A DNA stretch of 64,000 nt. Source: Pseudonocardia sp. (GTDB lineage: Bacteria > Actinomycetota > Actinomycetes > Mycobacteriales > Pseudonocardiaceae). This document shows positions 1 to 7,505 of this stretch, in pieces. Location of the stretch: the NCBI RefSeq assembly GCF_029263155.1, contig NZ_JAJCYB010000044.1:148593-212592 (forward strand), in the 5' to 3' direction. A program made the position numbers and the translations under genes. The stretch's first letter is position 1; each line of letters begins with the position of its first letter. Below the pieces are notes generated by a model. It saw only the letters and a list, made by a program, of their open reading frames with translations, did not search any database and was not told the DNA's origin.

Positions 1-257
1 CCGGCCGCGCGCCGGGCGGCGAGGGCGTCGACGAGCGCGTCGAGCCGGGCGGGGTCGAGCCCTCCGGCCAGCGAGGTGAGCGACGACGACCCCACCTTGA
101 CGACGACCCGCCGAGCAGCGGCGAGCTGCCCGCGCGTCACCTGCGCGGCCTGCGCGGCCCCCGCCGTCACAGCGGGGTGGCTTTGCTCCGACCGGACCGG
201 AGTAGAGCCACCCTGCTGTGATCCGGGTGGGCCCAACCCCCCGGAGGCGTCGGTCAT
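1..257 (-). CDS. proB: Glutamate 5-kinase, N-terminal part (cut by window edge)
   Basis: The first 85 codons are present and the gene runs off the left edge of the window. After a poorly conserved Ala/Gly/Gln-rich leader of about 48 residues comes [14 protein letters not shown], the N-terminal phosphate-binding segment of glutamate 5-kinase, which phosphorylates glutamate in the first step of proline synthesis. The ATG (257-255) overlaps the obgE stop by 4 nt (ATGA), so the two genes are translationally coupled. The order obgE-proB matches Mycobacterium. The long leader could mean that the true start is further downstream. Identification rests on the motif and the neighbour. Confidence 0.85.
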   Translation of the reverse strand, partial: MTDASGGLGPPGSQQGGSTPVRSEQSHPAVTAGAAQAAQVTRGQLAAARRVVVKVGSSSLTSLAGGLDPARLDALVDALAARRAA

Positions 258-1825
258 CGGGCCGCGGGTGGGGCCGCCGGGTCCGCGTCGGCGGGCACGG
301 GGTCGATCCAGACGTCCTCGTCCCACGCATCGCCGACCGCGTCCGCGGCGGCCCGCGCGTCGGCGGCCTCGGTTCGTTCCTCGGCCAGGTCGGCGTCGGT
401 GCGGGGGATGCGCCGGGCGTTGCGGGCGACCTTGCGCTCCGCCGCGCCGATCCGGTCGTCGGCGTCGAGCCGGCGGTCGGTGCCGCGCCCGGACATGAGC
501 ACGGCGACACCCGCCGGGGTGGAGGGCTCCCAGTCGAACGTGACGTCGCCGATCGTGACCGGGCAGCCCGGCCGCGCACCGGCTCTGGCCAGCGCCTCCT
601 CGACGCCGAGCCGGGCGAGCCGGTCGGCCAGATAGCCCACGGCCTCGTCGTTGTCGAACGCGGTCTGCCGGATCCAGCGCTCGGGCCGGGCACCGAGCAC
701 GACGAACCCGCCCTCGAGCTCCGGGTCCTCCTCGATCGTGAAGCCCGAGTCGTCCACGGCGGTGGGCCGCAGCACGATCCGCGTGGCCTCCGCGACGGGC
801 TGCGCAGCCCGGAACGCGGCCACCTGCTCGGCCATGGCGAAGGTCAGCTCCCGCAGGCCCGCGTGGCTGGCCGTGGAGATCGCGAACACCGGCCAGCCGA
901 AACGCTCAGTGAGCTCGGCGGCCACGATGTCGGCCATGTCCCGGGCGTCCGGCACGTCGATCTTGTTCAACGCGATCAGCCGCGGCCGGCCCGCCAGCTC
1001 GCCACCCAGCGCGGGTGTGTACTGCGCGAGCTCGTCCTCCAGTGCGAGCACGTCGGCGACCGGGTCGCGGCCGGGCTCGAACGTGGCGCAGTCGACGACG
1101 TGCACGAGCACCGAGCAGCGCTCGATGTGGCGCAGGAAGTCCAGGCCCAGGCCGCGCCCCTGCGAGGCGCCCGGGATGAGGCCGGGCACGTCGGCCACGG
1201 TGAACACCTCGGCACCCGCGGTGACGACGCCGAGCTGCGGCACGAGCGTGGTGAACGGGTAGTCGGCGATCTTCGGCCGCGCCGCGGACAGGGCCGCCAC
1301 GAGCGAGGACTTGCCCGCCGACGGGAACCCGACCAGCCCGACGTCGGCCATCGAGCGCAGCTCCAGCACGAGGTCGCGCTGCTCGCCGGGCTCGCCGAGC
1401 AGCGCGAACCCGGGTGCCTTGCGCGACGCCGAGGCCAGAGCCGCGTTGCCCAGCCCGCCGCGCCCGCCCTCGGCCGCGACGAACCGGGTGCCGGCCCCGG
1501 TGAGGTCGGCGACGATCTCACCGTCGGCCGAGAACACCACGGTGCCGTCGGGCACCAGCAGCTCGACGTCCTCGGCGTTGGCGCCCATCTTGAACCCGCC
1601 CTGCCCCTGCTTGCCGTTGCGGCCCAGGGCGTGGGGTCGGTGGTGGAAGTCGAGCAGGGTGTGTACCCCGGGATCGACGACGAGCACGACCGAGCCGCCC
1701 CGGCCGCCGTTGCCGCCGTCGGGCCCGCCGAGCGGCTTGAACTTCTCGCGATGCACCGAGGCACAGCCGTTGCCGCCCGCCCCCGCCGTGGCGTGCACGA
1801 CCACGCGGTCCACGAACCTCGACAT
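254..1825 (-). CDS. obgE: GTPase Obg/CgtA
   Basis: This 523-residue protein starts [19 protein letters not shown], the glycine-rich Obg fold. The G domain follows with G1 [10 protein letters not shown]3 DVPGLI and G4 NKID, then a C-terminal OCT domain and a variable charged tail rich in Ala/Asp. Obg proteins are essential GTPases that bind the large ribosomal subunit and take part in its late assembly and in stringent responses. The start at 1825 is chosen because GAGGAG lies 9 nt upstream; an in-frame start 36 nt further upstream lacks that support. It follows rplU-rpmA and overlaps proB by 4 nt, the usual actinobacterial arrangement. Confidence 0.96.
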   Translation of the reverse strand: MSRFVDRVVVHATAGAGGNGCASVHREKFKPLGGPDGGNGGRGGSVVLVVDPGVHTLLDFHHRPHALGRNGKQGQGGFKMGANAEDVELLVPDGTVVFSADGEIVADLTGAGTRFVAAEGGRGGLGNAALASASRKAPGFALLGEPGEQRDLVLELRSMADVGLVGFPSAGKSSLVAALSAARPKIADYPFTTLVPQLGVVTAGAEVFTVADVPGLIPGASQGRGLGLDFLRHIERCSVLVHVVDCATFEPGRDPVADVLALEDELAQYTPALGGELAGRPRLIALNKIDVPDARDMADIVAAELTERFGWPVFAISTASHAGLRELTFAMAEQVAAFRAAQPVAEATRIVLRPTAVDDSGFTIEEDPELEGGFVVLGARPERWIRQTAFDNDEAVGYLADRLARLGVEEALARAGARPGCPVTIGDVTFDWEPSTPAGVAVLMSGRGTDRRLDADDRIGAAERKVARNARRIPRTDADLAEERTEAADARAAADAVGDAWDEDVWIDPVPADADPAAPPAAR

Positions 1826-1850
1826 CAGCTGATTCTCCTCACACGACGAA

Positions 1851-1881
1851 CGGCGGGCCACCCCTCAAGGGCGGCCCGCCG
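1851..1881 (-). terminator. Hairpin between rpmA and obgE
   Basis: CGGCGGGCC (1851-1859) pairs with GGCCCGCCG (1873-1881) around a 13-nt loop, and flanking ACGACG/CGTCGT bases could extend the stem imperfectly. There is no U-tract. It could be a partial terminator or processing site that sets obgE expression below that of the ribosomal proteins. Confidence 0.5.
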
Positions 1882-1909
1882 TCGTCGAGTAAACCTGGTG
1901 GTGCGGGCC

Positions 1910-2167
1910 TCAGACCGAGGCCGGCACGATGTTGATGACCTTGCGGCCGCGGCGGTAGCCGAACTCGACGGCCCCCTCGGCGAGCGCGAACAGCGTGTCG
2001 TCGCCACCCCGGCCGACGTTGACGCCGGGGTGGAACTTGGTGCCGCGCTGGCGGATCAGGATCTCGCCGGACTTGACGACCTGGCCGCCGAAGCGCTTGA
2101 CGCCCAGGTACTGGGCGTTCGAGTCGCGACCGTTGCGGGAGCTGGACGCACCCTTCTTGTGTGCCAT
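1910..2167 (-). CDS. rpmA: 50S ribosomal protein L27
   Basis: The 85-residue protein begins [20 protein letters not shown], the canonical L27 N-terminus with its flexible basic tail that reaches towards the peptidyl transferase centre, followed by GVKRFGGQ and [10 protein letters not shown]. The length is normal. There is no long N-terminal extension of the kind cleaved by Prp protease in Bacillota. It sits 13 nt downstream of rplU, with obgE 84 nt further on, a near-universal cluster. Confidence 0.98.
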   Translation of the reverse strand: MAHKKGASSSRNGRDSNAQYLGVKRFGGQVVKSGEILIRQRGTKFHPGVNVGRGGDDTLFALAEGAVEFGYRRGRKVINIVPASV

Positions 2168-2180
2168 GGCTGCGTCTCCC

Positions 2181-2489
2181 CTACTTGGAAATGCCGGTGA
2201 TCTGGACCTGCGTCAGGGGCTGACGGTGCCCCTGACGCTTGTGGTACCCGGTCTTGTTCTTGAACTTGTGGATGCGGATCTTCGGACCCTTGGTGTGCTC
2301 GACGACCTTCGCGGTCACCGACACGCTCGCCAGGGCGTCCGCCGCGCTGGTGACGTCGTCGCCGTCCACGAGCAGCAGCGCCGGGAGGGTCAGCTCGGCG
2401 CCGGGCTTGTCGTTGATCTTCTCAACGGTCAGCACGTCGTCGACGGCCACCTTGTACTGCTTGCCACCGGTCTTGACGATCGCGTACAT
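2181..2489 (-). CDS. rplU: 50S ribosomal protein L21
   Basis: The 102-residue protein starts [13 protein letters not shown], diagnostic of L21, and contains [16 protein letters not shown] near the C-terminus, the basic segment that contacts 23S rRNA. It is the first gene of the rplU-rpmA unit. AGGAG lies about 10 nt upstream of the ATG. The 143-nt gap to the rne stop contains a TTGAAG box (near 2610 on the minus strand) that may belong to its promoter, but no convincing -10 was identified. Confidence 0.98.
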   Translation of the reverse strand: MYAIVKTGGKQYKVAVDDVLTVEKINDKPGAELTLPALLLVDGDDVTSAADALASVSVTAKVVEHTKGPKIRIHKFKNKTGYHKRQGHRQPLTQVQITGISK

Positions 2490-2632
2490 CGACGCACTGC
2501 TCCTAGCTCGAGGGACGAAGCGTGGGTGTCCGGTCCCTGGTCACTGGTACCGGTCACTTCCGCGGGCCGCGACTCGAGGTTCGCAGAGTGCGGCGCAGGG
2601 TTCCCAGGGTACTTCAACCCGGTGCGGGGTCG

Positions 2633-5600
2633 TCACTCCGGGTCGGGTACCGGTGCCTCGTCACCGGCGGGCGGGGGACCGGCCGGGCGGGACGCCGTGC
2701 GGCGGGCCCGCCGGGGGCGGCTGGTGGCCGGCGCCGGCTCGGGCTGCGGTGGCACGGCGGCGATGGTGGCTGCCGCTTCCGGCGCTACGGCCTGCTCGGG
2801 TGTCGGCGCCGCCTCGGCCGGCAGGGTGACGACCACCGCGGCCGGGGTGTCGCCCGCGACCGCCGTGGGCGCACCCGCGGTGCGGGTGACCCGGCCGCGC
2901 CGGCGGGCCGGGCGGGCCTGGTGGCCGTTGCCGTCCTCCAGGTCGGTGTCGACGTCGGTCAGCGCCGCAGCGGGCGGGGCGGCGAGCGTGCGCTCGACCA
3001 CGGCCTCCTCCACCGCGTCCTCGACACCACCGGTGACGGCCACGTCCGGCTCGACGGCGACGGCGGGCGCACCGACGTCGACCGAGGCGTCCGGCCGGGA
3101 CGGGGCGTCCGGCCGGGACGGGGCGGAGTGCCCGTTGCGGGACGCCGAGTCGTCGACGGGCGCGTCGGCGCCCCCGTCGCGGTCGGCCCCGCTGCGGTCG
3201 GCCCCGTCGCGGTCGGCCCCGTTGCGATCGGCCTCGTTGCGGTCGGCCTCGTTGCGATCGGTCCCGTTGCGGTCGGCCCCGTTGCGGTCGGCCCCGTCCC
3301 CGTCGTTGCGACGGCCGCGTCCCCCGCGTGAGCGCCGCCCCGATCCCTCGGCCCGATCGGTCCGCCCGGAGCCGCCGCCGTCGGTGGCGGGCGGCGCGGG
3401 GTCGGCCTCGACGAGCACGCCACGACCGCGGCAGTGCTCACAGGGCGTGGAGAAGTGCTCCAGCAGCCCGCCGCCGACGCGCTTGCGCGTCATCTGGACC
3501 AGGCCGAGCGAGGTGACCTCGGCGACCTGGTGACGGGTGCGGTCGCGGGAGAGGCACTCGGTGAGCCGACGAAGCACGAGGTCGCGGTTGGCCTCGAGCA
3601 CCATGTCGATGAAGTCGACGACGATGATGCCGCCGATGTCGCGCAGCCGCAGCTGGCGCACGACCTCCTCGGCCGCCTCCAGGTTGTTGCGTGTGACCGT
3701 CTCCTCGAGGTTGCCCCCCGAGCCGGTGTACTTGCCGGTGTTGACGTCGATGACGGTCATGGCCTCGGTGCGGTCGATCACCAGCGTGCCGCCCGATGGC
3801 AGCCAGACCTTGCGGTCGAGCGCCTTGAGCAGCTGCTCGTCGATGCGGTACTCGGTGAACACGTCGGTGGTACCGACGTGGCGGTGCAGCCGGTCGACCA
3901 GCTCGGGCGCCACGTGCCCGATGTAGTTGTGCAGCGTGTCCCAGGCGTCGTCGCCGGAGACGACGAGCCTGGAGAAGTCCTCGTTGAACTGGTCGCGGAC
4001 GACCTTGATCAGGAGGTCGGGCTCCTCGTAGAGCAGCGCCGGGGCCTTGGGCTTGTTCGGCCCGGTCTTCTCGGAGCGCTCCTTGACGATCTCCCACTGG
4101 GCCTGGAGCCTGCGGACGTCGCGCTCCAGCGCCTCGTGGCTGACGCCCTCCGACGCCGTGCGGATGATCACCCCGGCCTCGCTCGGCACGATCTCCTTGA
4201 GCATGTCCTTGAGCCGCTTGCGCTCGACGTCGGGCAGCTTGCGGCTGATCCCGGCGGCGCCGCCGCTGGGCACGTAGACCAGGAACCGGCCGGCCAGGCT
4301 GATCTGCGTGGTCAGGCGCGCACCCTTGTGGCCGATCGGGTCCTTCGTGACCTGCACGAGGACCGCGTCGCCGCTGCTCAGGGCCTGCTCGATGCGGCGG
4401 GCCTTGCCGCCGAGGCCCGCGGCGTCCCAGTCGACCTCACCGGCGTAGAGCACGGCGTTGCGGCCCCGCCCGATGTCGACGAACGCGGCCTCCATCGACG
4501 GCAGCACGTTCTGCACGCGGCCCAGGTAGATGTTGCCGACCATGGACTTGCCGGTGCCGCCGTCACGCCCGGACCCGCCCGCGATGAAGTGCTCCACGAG
4601 GACGTCGTCCTCCAGCACCCCGATCTCGACGCGGCCGCCGCGCTCGCGGGCCACCATCACCCGGTCGACGGCCTCCCGGCGCGCCAGGAACTCGGCCTCG
4701 GACAGGATCGGGACCCGGCGGCGGCCGGCGTCGCGGCCGTCGCGGCGGCGCTGGCGCTTGGCCTCCAGGCGGGTCGATCCGCGGACACCCTGCACTCCGT
4801 CGCCCTCGACGTCGTCGGAGCGTTCACGGGGGGCGCGGACCCGCACGACGGTGTTGGGCGGGTCCGTGTCGCCTCCCGCGTCGGAGTCCTCGCCCGATCC
4901 GCGGCGCCTGCGCCGCCTGCGGCGACGCGAGCCGGAGGGCCGGTCGTCGTCGGAGTCGCCGTCGTCGTCCTGCTGGTCCGCGCCAGAGGCGTCCTCGGGC
5001 GTCCCGGTGCCCGCGGACCCGGCGGCCCGGGCGCCGGTGTCGCCGGCGCCGTCGGTGCTGTCGTCGTCGGCGCCGTCCTCGTCGGAGCCGTCCTCGTCGG
5101 AGCTGTCGCCGTCGGCCCCGCGGCCGCGGCCACGACCACGACGACCCCGCCTGCGGCGCCTGCGGCTGTCGCCGTTCTCGTCGTCGTCGGTGTCGTCGCG
5201 GGCCTCGGCGGGCCCGGTCTCGGTATCGTCGGCCGCCTCGTCCGGCCCGGCCGGGGGCTCGGCGGCCTCCTCGGCGACGGGGGGCTCCGCAGCCGCGTCG
5301 TCGGCGCCGGACGTGGCGCGGCGACGGCTGCGGGAGGGGCGGCCGGGCTCGGGCCGGGTCGGCGCCTGGAACAGCGGAGCGGGCGGGGCGAACAGCGGGG
5401 CCAGTGCCGCATCCGGGGCGGGCTCGCCCGCGGGCTCCGCGGCGACGGCCGCCGTCGCCTCGGTCGGCGGTGGGGCGTCCTGCGTGACGGACGTCTCATC
5501 GACCGCGTCGGCCACCGGGGCGTCGGCCGGCACCTCGGCCGCCGGCGCGACCGCCCGGGTGGCACGGCGCCGCCGGGTTCGGGGGGCGGGCGTGTCGGCG

Positions 5601-5893
5601 GCGTCAGGGGCAGGCGCGTGGGCGGCGGGGGCGTCGGCGGTGGGCGTGGCAGGGGCGTCGGCGGTGGGCGCGGCGGCGGGGAGCTCCGCGGCGGGGCCGT
5701 CGGGGGTCGGGACCAGTGCGGACGCGACCAGCTCTGCGGCCTTGCGGTCGACGCTCGACTGTGGGCTCCGGGCGGGGATGTCGAGTCCGGCCAGCGCGGC
5801 GAGGACCTCCTTGCTGGTCACTCCCAGCAGCTTGGCGAGCGCGTGCACCCGCATCTTGTCCGGCAGGTCAGCGGGCATATCGGTGTTGGACAT
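2633..5893 (-). CDS. rne: Ribonuclease E/G family endoribonuclease with IF2-N-like N-terminus
   Basis: This is the main endoribonuclease for mRNA decay and rRNA processing (1086 residues). Residues 1-60 (MPADLPDKMRVHALAKLLGV and onward) resemble the IF-2 N-terminal domain. Residues 60-400 are acidic and arginine-rich low complexity, with RRRRRRGRRGRGRGRG-type runs suited to RNA binding. An S1 domain begins near residue 450 (GNIYLGRVQNVLPSMEAAFVD). The catalytic domain carries VIDVNTGKYTG near 710 and VVDFIDM. The Zn-link CEHCRGRG lies near 818. The C-terminal tail is disordered and contains pentapeptide repeats. The start is fixed by GGAGGAG 5 nt upstream. The architecture matches actinobacterial RNase E. 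Confidence 0.95.
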   Translation of the reverse strand: MSNTDMPADLPDKMRVHALAKLLGVTSKEVLAALAGLDIPARSPQSSVDRKAAELVASALVPTPDGPAAELPAAAPTADAPATPTADAPAAHAPAPDAADTPAPRTRRRRATRAVAPAAEVPADAPVADAVDETSVTQDAPPPTEATAAVAAEPAGEPAPDAALAPLFAPPAPLFQAPTRPEPGRPSRSRRRATSGADDAAAEPPVAEEAAEPPAGPDEAADDTETGPAEARDDTDDDENGDSRRRRRRGRRGRGRGRGADGDSSDEDGSDEDGADDDSTDGAGDTGARAAGSAGTGTPEDASGADQQDDDGDSDDDRPSGSRRRRRRRRRGSGEDSDAGGDTDPPNTVVRVRAPRERSDDVEGDGVQGVRGSTRLEAKRQRRRDGRDAGRRRVPILSEAEFLARREAVDRVMVARERGGRVEIGVLEDDVLVEHFIAGGSGRDGGTGKSMVGNIYLGRVQNVLPSMEAAFVDIGRGRNAVLYAGEVDWDAAGLGGKARRIEQALSSGDAVLVQVTKDPIGHKGARLTTQISLAGRFLVYVPSGGAAGISRKLPDVERKRLKDMLKEIVPSEAGVIIRTASEGVSHEALERDVRRLQAQWEIVKERSEKTGPNKPKAPALLYEEPDLLIKVVRDQFNEDFSRLVVSGDDAWDTLHNYIGHVAPELVDRLHRHVGTTDVFTEYRIDEQLLKALDRKVWLPSGGTLVIDRTEAMTVIDVNTGKYTGSGGNLEETVTRNNLEAAEEVVRQLRLRDIGGIIVVDFIDMVLEANRDLVLRRLTECLSRDRTRHQVAEVTSLGLVQMTRKRVGGGLLEHFSTPCEHCRGRGVLVEADPAPPATDGGGSGRTDRAEGSGRRSRGGRGRRNDGDGADRNGADRNGTDRNEADRNEADRNGADRDGADRSGADRDGGADAPVDDSASRNGHSAPSRPDAPSRPDASVDVGAPAVAVEPDVAVTGGVEDAVEEAVVERTLAAPPAAALTDVDTDLEDGNGHQARPARRRGRVTRTAGAPTAVAGDTPAAVVVTLPAEAAPTPEQAVAPEAAATIAAVPPQPEPAPATSRPRRARRTASRPAGPPPAGDEAPVPDPE
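3178..3306 (-). repeat. 15-bp coding tandem repeats in rne
   Basis: About eight copies of a 15-bp unit (plus-strand form close to CGGTCGGCCCCGTTG) encode degenerate pentapeptides of the type A-D-R-N-G (variants T-D-R-N-G, E-A-D-R-N, A-D-R-D-G) at about residues 862-905 of RNase E. The period is a multiple of three, so copy-number changes keep the frame. The segment lies in the C-terminal tail beyond the Zn-link, where RNase E proteins hold RNA or partner binding sites. Confidence 0.9.
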
Positions 5894-6025
5894 CGAGCTC
5901 CTCCGCCCCCGGGCGCCCTCCGGGGAAGGCCGCCGCGCAGGGGCTCGTGCGTTCTCTCTCCGCACGGTGCGCGGCGAGCAATCCTGGGACGATCTGCTCG
6001 ACGACGTGCCCGGGATCCGAACCGC

Positions 6026-6823
6026 TCAGGTCCGGGTGGTGACCCGAAGTGCTCCGAGCGGATCGGCGAGGTCACCCCGGTCGTCGAGCAGTCCCTGAGC
6101 GGTCCGGGTCGCCTTCGCGGGCACCGGTTGCTTGAGGCCTGCGACAACGTCGAGTGCACCCAACACGTCATCGGGTCGAACGGCGGGTGTCGTCTGCCGT
6201 ACGACCGCCGTCAGTATCGCACAGACTCCCGCGCCCGCCGTGTCGCTCGGACGTGAGTCATCCGACGTGGCGCTCACCTCGGCCCCGCTCACCTCGGCCC
6301 GGGCCAGCGCCGCGCGCACGTCGATCTGGCGCCGCCCGGAGGGCGTCACCCGCTCGACGACCAGCGTGTCCAGCCCGAGCAGCGCATCGACGGCCACCCG
6401 CAGCACCGAGGGTGCCACGCCGGGCATCTCGACGACCCAGCGCGCGGCGTCGATCCGCTCGGCGAGCGCGGGCGGTTCGGCGGGCGCGGCGTCGAGGACG
6501 TCCAGCCCGTCGGGCAGGGCGGCGTCCAGCGCCCTGACCAGCGCGGCCGGGTCGATCTCACGGGTCAGGCCGATCTCGAGGTACTCGGCCTCGCTGGCTG
6601 TGCCCGTGGGCGCCGCCCCGACCCACGACAGCCGCGGGTGCGGGCTGAAGCCGTGCGAGTGCGACACCGGCACCCCCGCTCGTCGCACCGCGCGCTCGAA
6701 GCTGCGCGCCACGTCGCGGTGTGACAGGAATCGCAGCCTGCCCCGCTTGGCGAACCGGATCCGGATCCGCTGCACCGTCGGCGGTGCCGGGTTGGCCGCC
6801 GCACCCGCCTTCACACGCGCCAT
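6026..6823 (-). CDS. TIGR03936/DUF2344 radical-SAM-associated protein
   Basis: This 265-residue protein opens with RIRIRFAKRGRLRFLSHRDV and SHSHGFSPHPRLS, the signature of the DUF2344 family. In many Bacillota this domain is fused to the C-terminus of a B12-binding radical SAM protein; in actinobacteria it is separate and lies upstream of rne, as here. Its biochemical role is not established. TAGGCT followed by 6 nt and the ATG suggests a leaderless transcript. The radical SAM partner (7498-9456) is separated from it by a GNAT gene and a terminator-like hairpin, so the two may not be co-transcribed. Confidence 0.85.
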   Translation of the reverse strand: MARVKAGAAANPAPPTVQRIRIRFAKRGRLRFLSHRDVARSFERAVRRAGVPVSHSHGFSPHPRLSWVGAAPTGTASEAEYLEIGLTREIDPAALVRALDAALPDGLDVLDAAPAEPPALAERIDAARWVVEMPGVAPSVLRVAVDALLGLDTLVVERVTPSGRRQIDVRAALARAEVSGAEVSATSDDSRPSDTAGAGVCAILTAVVRQTTPAVRPDDVLGALDVVAGLKQPVPAKATRTAQGLLDDRGDLADPLGALRVTTRT

Positions 6824-6871
6824 GGGCCCAGCCTAGGCCGCACCCGACGAGCGGCTCGCATGCCGGCCCGC

Positions 6872-6936
6872 CCGGATTGCAGCAAGGCCACCTTCACGCA
6901 ACGAGATTGCGGCAAGGTGGCCTTCCTGCAATCCGG
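6872..6936. terminator. Long near-perfect inverted repeat
   Basis: A 23-nt arm (6872-6894) pairs with 6914-6936 with one mismatch, and the loop contains CGCAACGAGATTGCGG, which can pair further. The arms carry GCAAGGCCACCTT and AAGGTGGCCTTCCTGC. It separates the GNAT gene from the DUF2344-rne unit, all on the minus strand. It has the form of a strong factor-independent terminator without U-tract, or of an extragenic palindrome. Confidence 0.7.
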
Positions 6937-6989
6937 ATGGGCCTCGTCGCGGGTCCCGGCCCGGGGGGACGTTCCTGCCGAGGCGGGTG

Positions 6990-7505
6990 TCAGGTGGGAG
7001 GCGGCGGTGCGACCGGGTCGAGGACGAGGAGGGACTCCCCTGCCTCCACGAACCCGGCGCGGCGGTAGAACGCCGTGCTCCCGGGCGTGGGCGCCAGCAC
7101 CAGGCGCCGGTAGCGGCGGGTGCGGGCGTGTTCGACGGCGTGGGTGAGCAGCGCTCGCGGCACGCCGCGGTCGGCCCAGGAGGCGAGCACGAACGCGTTG
7201 CCGACGTGCCCGATCGCTCCTCCGCGTGCCCCCGGCCGCGGCATGTGGGCCATCTCGACGACGTTCAGCGAGCCCACCGCCGTGAACCCGGCCCGGTCCG
7301 AGCCCACCTCGGCCAGCCAGAACGTGCGCCGGGGCAGCTCGAAGCGCCACCACTGCGCGAACGTCGCCTCGAAGCCCGGGTCGAGGCGTTCCTCCCCACC
7401 CGCCCGCCCGCTGCGCTCCTCCAGCCAGGCCCGTCGCAGCCGGGCCAGCGCGTCGACGTCCCGCTCGTCGGCGACGCGGATGGTGAACGGCGGGGCGTCA
7501 GCCAC
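6990..7505 (-). CDS. GNAT family N-acetyltransferase
   Basis: The 171-residue protein begins FTIRVADERDVDALARLRRAWL and ends with RYRRLVLAPTPGSTAFYRRAGF, the opening strand-helix and closing motif of GNAT acetyltransferases. The central segment GGAIGHVGNAFVLASWADRGVPRALLTHAVEHA corresponds to the acetyl-CoA-binding V/I-x-x-x-F-V and pyrophosphate loop region. The substrate is unknown. It overlaps the upstream radical SAM gene by 8 nt and is therefore likely translationally coupled to it. It sits between two proteins that are usually neighbours, which makes it a lineage-specific insertion. Confidence 0.85.
   Translation of the reverse strand: MADAPPFTIRVADERDVDALARLRRAWLEERSGRAGGEERLDPGFEATFAQWWRFELPRRTFWLAEVGSDRAGFTAVGSLNVVEMAHMPRPGARGGAIGHVGNAFVLASWADRGVPRALLTHAVEHARTRRYRRLVLAPTPGSTAFYRRAGFVEAGESLLVLDPVAPPPPT

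Noticed and set aside
218..2200. A 660-codon plus-strand frame over obgE and rpmA
   Set aside because: It is the antisense shadow of obgE and rpmA and shows no motifs.
2490..2632. An L21 autoregulatory leader RNA
   Set aside because: Short hairpins exist, but none matches the known L21 leader motifs, which are described from other phyla.
3434..6256. A 940-codon plus-strand frame opposite rne
   Set aside because: RNase E on the minus strand has the S1 domain, catalytic motifs and Zn-link. The plus frame is low complexity caused by the reverse complement.
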